A DNA stretch of 25,823 nt from Dehalococcoidia bacterium. GTDB lineage: Bacteria > Chloroflexota > Dehalococcoidia > Dehalococcoidales > JAUWZL01. This document shows positions 23,895 through 25,823 of the stretch, in pieces (position 1 is the stretch's first letter; every line of letters starts with the position of its first letter). A program made the position numbers and the translations under genes. Location: assembly GCA_030615305.1 (NCBI GenBank), contig JAUWZL010000001.1, positions 1 to 25,823 of the forward strand, given 5' to 3'. The notes under the pieces are model-generated. The model was given only the letters and a program-made list of their open reading frames with translations, did not search any database and was not told the DNA's origin.

Positions 23895-24026
23895 ATAGAG
23901 CGATAAATAAGCGGGCTTGGGGCCTCCTGGGGCTATTACCAGAGCCACCGTAGCCAAAAATAAGCCGATTAAAAGAAAACGGCATAATTATATATTTATT
24001 TACTATTTATATTATACCCCTGAAGT

Positions 24027-24539
24027 ATGACCCAAGAGCTGGAATACGTCATTTTCAATACTGATATGGGCTGGGTAGCAATACTGGGCTCGGTAAGGGG
24101 ACTGCTGAAGGTTAGCCTACCCCAGCACTCAGCTCAAGAAGCGCTCAAGTTATTGGGCGAGATGGCAAACCATGCTACCTGGTCGCCCGGCCGCTTTGAC
24201 GATGTAGCCGAGCGCCTCAAGGCTTATTTTAGCGGTCATAGGGTAGCCTTTCCTGATGAGCTTGACCTGTCTTTAGCCACCCCGTTTCAACGACAAGTTT
24301 GGCAGATAACCAGGCCCGTCCCTTACTCTGAGACCAGAAGCTATCTCTGGCTGGCGGAGCAGACTGGCCAGCCCAGGGCAGTGCGGGCCGTGGGGCAGGC
24401 CCTAGCCAGAAATCCTGTGACGATAATCATCCCCTGTCACCGGGTAATCAGAAGTAATGGCGGTCTTGGTGGCTTCAGTGGCGGGCTGGAGATGAAAAAG
24501 CGGCTGCTACATCTGGAAGCGGCCAACCGAAATATCTGA
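24027..24539 (+). CDS. ogt: Methylated-DNA--protein-cysteine methyltransferase (Ogt/MGMT-like)
   Basis: The protein repairs O6-alkylguanine by transferring the alkyl group to its own cysteine. The 170 residues carry the active-site motif IIPCHRV with C137. The preceding RAVGQALARNP and the following GGFSGGLEMKKRLLHLE fit the DNA-binding helix-turn-helix and tail. ATG 24027 lies 11 nt after TATTAT (24010-24015) without a Shine-Dalgarno, so this may be another leaderless transcript. It ends 10 bases before the convergent radC gene. Confidence 0.95.
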   Translation: MTQELEYVIFNTDMGWVAILGSVRGLLKVSLPQHSAQEALKLLGEMANHATWSPGRFDDVAERLKAYFSGHRVAFPDELDLSLATPFQRQVWQITRPVPYSETRSYLWLAEQTGQPRAVRAVGQALARNPVTIIIPCHRVIRSNGGLGGFSGGLEMKKRLLHLEAANRNI

Positions 24540-24549
24540 CATGGCGGCA

Positions 24550-25326
24550 TCAGCCAAGCCCGCCAAACAGTTTAGCTCTGTAAAGCCTTCGCTTAGCCTC
24601 AGATACACCTTTTATTTTCAAGCTCAAGAAATCCAGTTCGTATTGCTCAATCAGTCCCTCACCAGCAAAGCTAAAGTATCTGTTGTCACCAATTATGACA
24701 TGGTCCAGTACTTTTATCTGCATAATGGCCGCGGCATAGACCAGGTCTCTGGTTACCTCTCTATCATTCTGGCTGGGCTTAGGGTTACCCGAAGGGTGGT
24801 TATGGACAAAAACCAGGGCTACAGCACCGTGTTTAAGGGCACTTTCCATGACCTCACGGGGAGAGATAGCACTGCTACTTATTGTCCCTTCAAAAAGGTC
24901 AGCGGTATCAATAATCTGGTTCTGGCTGTTTAGGTAGATAACCTTGAATAATTCTTTCTTGAGGCCTCGCATTGAGTGGTAGAGATAGTCAAAAATCTCC
25001 TGAGAGGACTTGTAAATAGGCTTATCAATAATCCCCTCTTTGAGAAACTTCCTGGCTACTTCCTGCACCAGCTTGATGCCAAAGGTATTATGGGAACCAA
25101 TGCCGGATATCTGCTGTAGTTCTTCTGAAGAAGCCTCCAGAACACCTCTTAGGGTTTTAAACCTCCTGATGGCTTCTTTGGCCTGCTTTTTACAGTCCTT
25201 GCGGGGTGAACCCAGGGTTAACAATAACTCAACAATTTCATAGTCGTGAAAGCCGGTAAGGCCCGACTCTATGAATTTTCCCCGCAGTCTCTTCCTGTGC
25301 CCCTCAAGAGTGTCATCCCAAGGCAT
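24550..25326 (-). CDS. radC: RadC-family JAMM protein
   Basis: The 258-residue protein has a N-terminal helix-hairpin-helix part (about residues 65-90, with QQISGIGSHN) and a C-terminal JAB1/MPN domain. The zinc signature is HNHPSG with H175 and H177, followed by D188 exactly ten residues later. Once linked to DNA repair, the family's true activity is not settled. The ATG at 25326 has AAGGA five bases upstream, and TGCTAGAAT (25366-25374, minus strand) is a likely extended -10. It is next to a second homologue, cut by the window edge. Confidence 0.92.
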   Translation of the reverse strand: MPWDDTLEGHRKRLRGKFIESGLTGFHDYEIVELLLTLGSPRKDCKKQAKEAIRRFKTLRGVLEASSEELQQISGIGSHNTFGIKLVQEVARKFLKEGIIDKPIYKSSQEIFDYLYHSMRGLKKELFKVIYLNSQNQIIDTADLFEGTISSSAISPREVMESALKHGAVALVFVHNHPSGNPKPSQNDREVTRDLVYAAAIMQIKVLDHVIIGDNRYFSFAGEGLIEQYELDFLSLKIKGVSEAKRRLYRAKLFGGLG

Positions 25327-25437
25327 TTGGTCCTTCCCTCAGTGCAGAGTGCAACCCTGCTACACATTCTAGCACTAAGGGACATCCGAGGGCTACTCTG
25401 GCAAGCAAGCCAGCACGGAAGAAAATAGAGCAAAAAA

Positions 25438-25823
25438 CTAGATTGCAATTTGGTTTTTGCTGTTGCTAAGCATAAGTCTTTTTCTCAGTCTTAGGTTTAG
25501 AAACTCTTCTTCGTATTTGGCAACTAGCCCGGCATCAGCAAAGCTGAAGTATTTATTTTCGCCGATTATGATATGGTCCAGCACTTCAATCTGCAGTACC
25601 TTACCAATGAAGACCAGGTCTCTGGTTATCTGCTTATCATTCCGGCTAGGTGTGCAGCTGCCTGAAGGGTGATTATGAACAAAAATCAGGCCGGTAGCTT
25701 TATGTTTAATGGCACCCTCTTGTATCTCGCGGGGATAGATGTGGATGCCGTCCAGTGTCCCCCCAAACAGGTCTTGGGTATCAATAATCTGGCTCTGGCT
25801 ATCTAGATAAACAACCTTGAATA
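25438..25823 (-). CDS. Second RadC-family protein (N-terminally cut by window edge)
   Basis: The minus-strand frame runs from the right edge to a TAG at 25438-25440 and gives the C-terminal JAB1/MPN domain. It starts in FKVVYLDSQSQIIDT and keeps HNHPSG and the following aspartate (ND). By hand alignment it matches the neighbouring RadC at about 66 of 113 positions, so it is an old tandem duplicate or an independently gained paralogue. The gap to the next radC start is about 110 bases. The N-terminus is outside the window. Confidence 0.9.
   Translation of the reverse strand, partial: FKVVYLDSQSQIIDTQDLFGGTLDGIHIYPREIQEGAIKHKATGLIFVHNHPSGSCTPSRNDKQITRDLVFIGKVLQIEVLDHIIIGENKYFSFADAGLVAKYEEEFLNLRLRKRLMLSNSKNQIAI

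Noticed and set aside
24541..24933. Plus-strand frame of 130 codons
   Set aside because: It is antisense to the radC gene, which has all JAMM residues on the minus strand.

Overview
The window looks like a chromosomal segment of a bacterium of the Chloroflexota, most likely class Dehalococcoidia. This is an inference from the mix of genes: a DUF5679-type mini zinc protein, groES-groEL, a phosphoglycerate-type GT2 glycosyltransferase, a diverged L25 and many solitary housekeeping genes. GC content is moderate. Nothing here fixes genus or species.

Region 1 (1-~3.4 kb, mostly minus strand) is the right-hand end of an integrated element that continues beyond the left edge. It carries a truncated gene with a DNA-polymerase sliding-clamp (DnaN-like) middle domain, a gene resembling sigma-70 region 2 with a cysteine cluster, an unknown gene translationally coupled to a minimal tyrosine recombinase with a zinc-ribbon insertion, and a small unknown gene. 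About 400 bp without genes holds repeated TTGCACAA boxes. Region 2 (3.4-4.5 kb, plus strand) has an unknown small gene, two strong hairpins and an orphan PD-(D/E)XK-like gene.

Region 3 (4.5-9.7 kb, minus strand) is one compact operon: CNNM/CorC-type membrane protein, radical-SAM-associated TIGR03936 protein, M48 protease, histidine phosphatase, tilS. Region 4 (9.9-14.9 kb) holds tsaD, a macro-domain gene, groES-groEL behind a promoter with a variant CIRCE operator, and an M16 peptidase. Region 5 (15.1-16.9 kb) has a Trp-Leu-Gly-Cys tRNA cluster, a small membrane protein, a GT2 glycosyltransferase and a second tRNA-Leu.

Region 6 (17.0-18.9 kb, minus strand) is the least explained part: a helix-turn-helix/coiled-coil protein with an apparent self-overlapping operator, a 327-residue protein built of two similar Rossmann/CARF-like halves, and a 46-residue zinc protein. 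Region 7 (19.0-24.5 kb, plus strand) has a gamma-glutamylcyclotransferase-like gene, L25, an amidohydrolase, thpR, a zinc-ribbon protein, a ComF-like phosphoribosyltransferase, a three-gene membrane operon and an MGMT. Region 8 (24.5 kb to the end) has two tandem radC paralogues, the second cut by the window edge.

Two genome-wide habits show up. Several promoters are extended -10 elements (TGn followed by TATAAT or TAATAT), and several of these lie only 6-11 nt before a start codon with no Shine-Dalgarno, which suggests leaderless mRNAs. Non-ATG starts (GTG, TTG) are frequent. The candidates most worth testing are the duplicated CARF-like protein, the symmetric variant of CIRCE, the clamp/sigma-like pair, and the zinc-ribbon recombinase with its TTGCACAA boxes.
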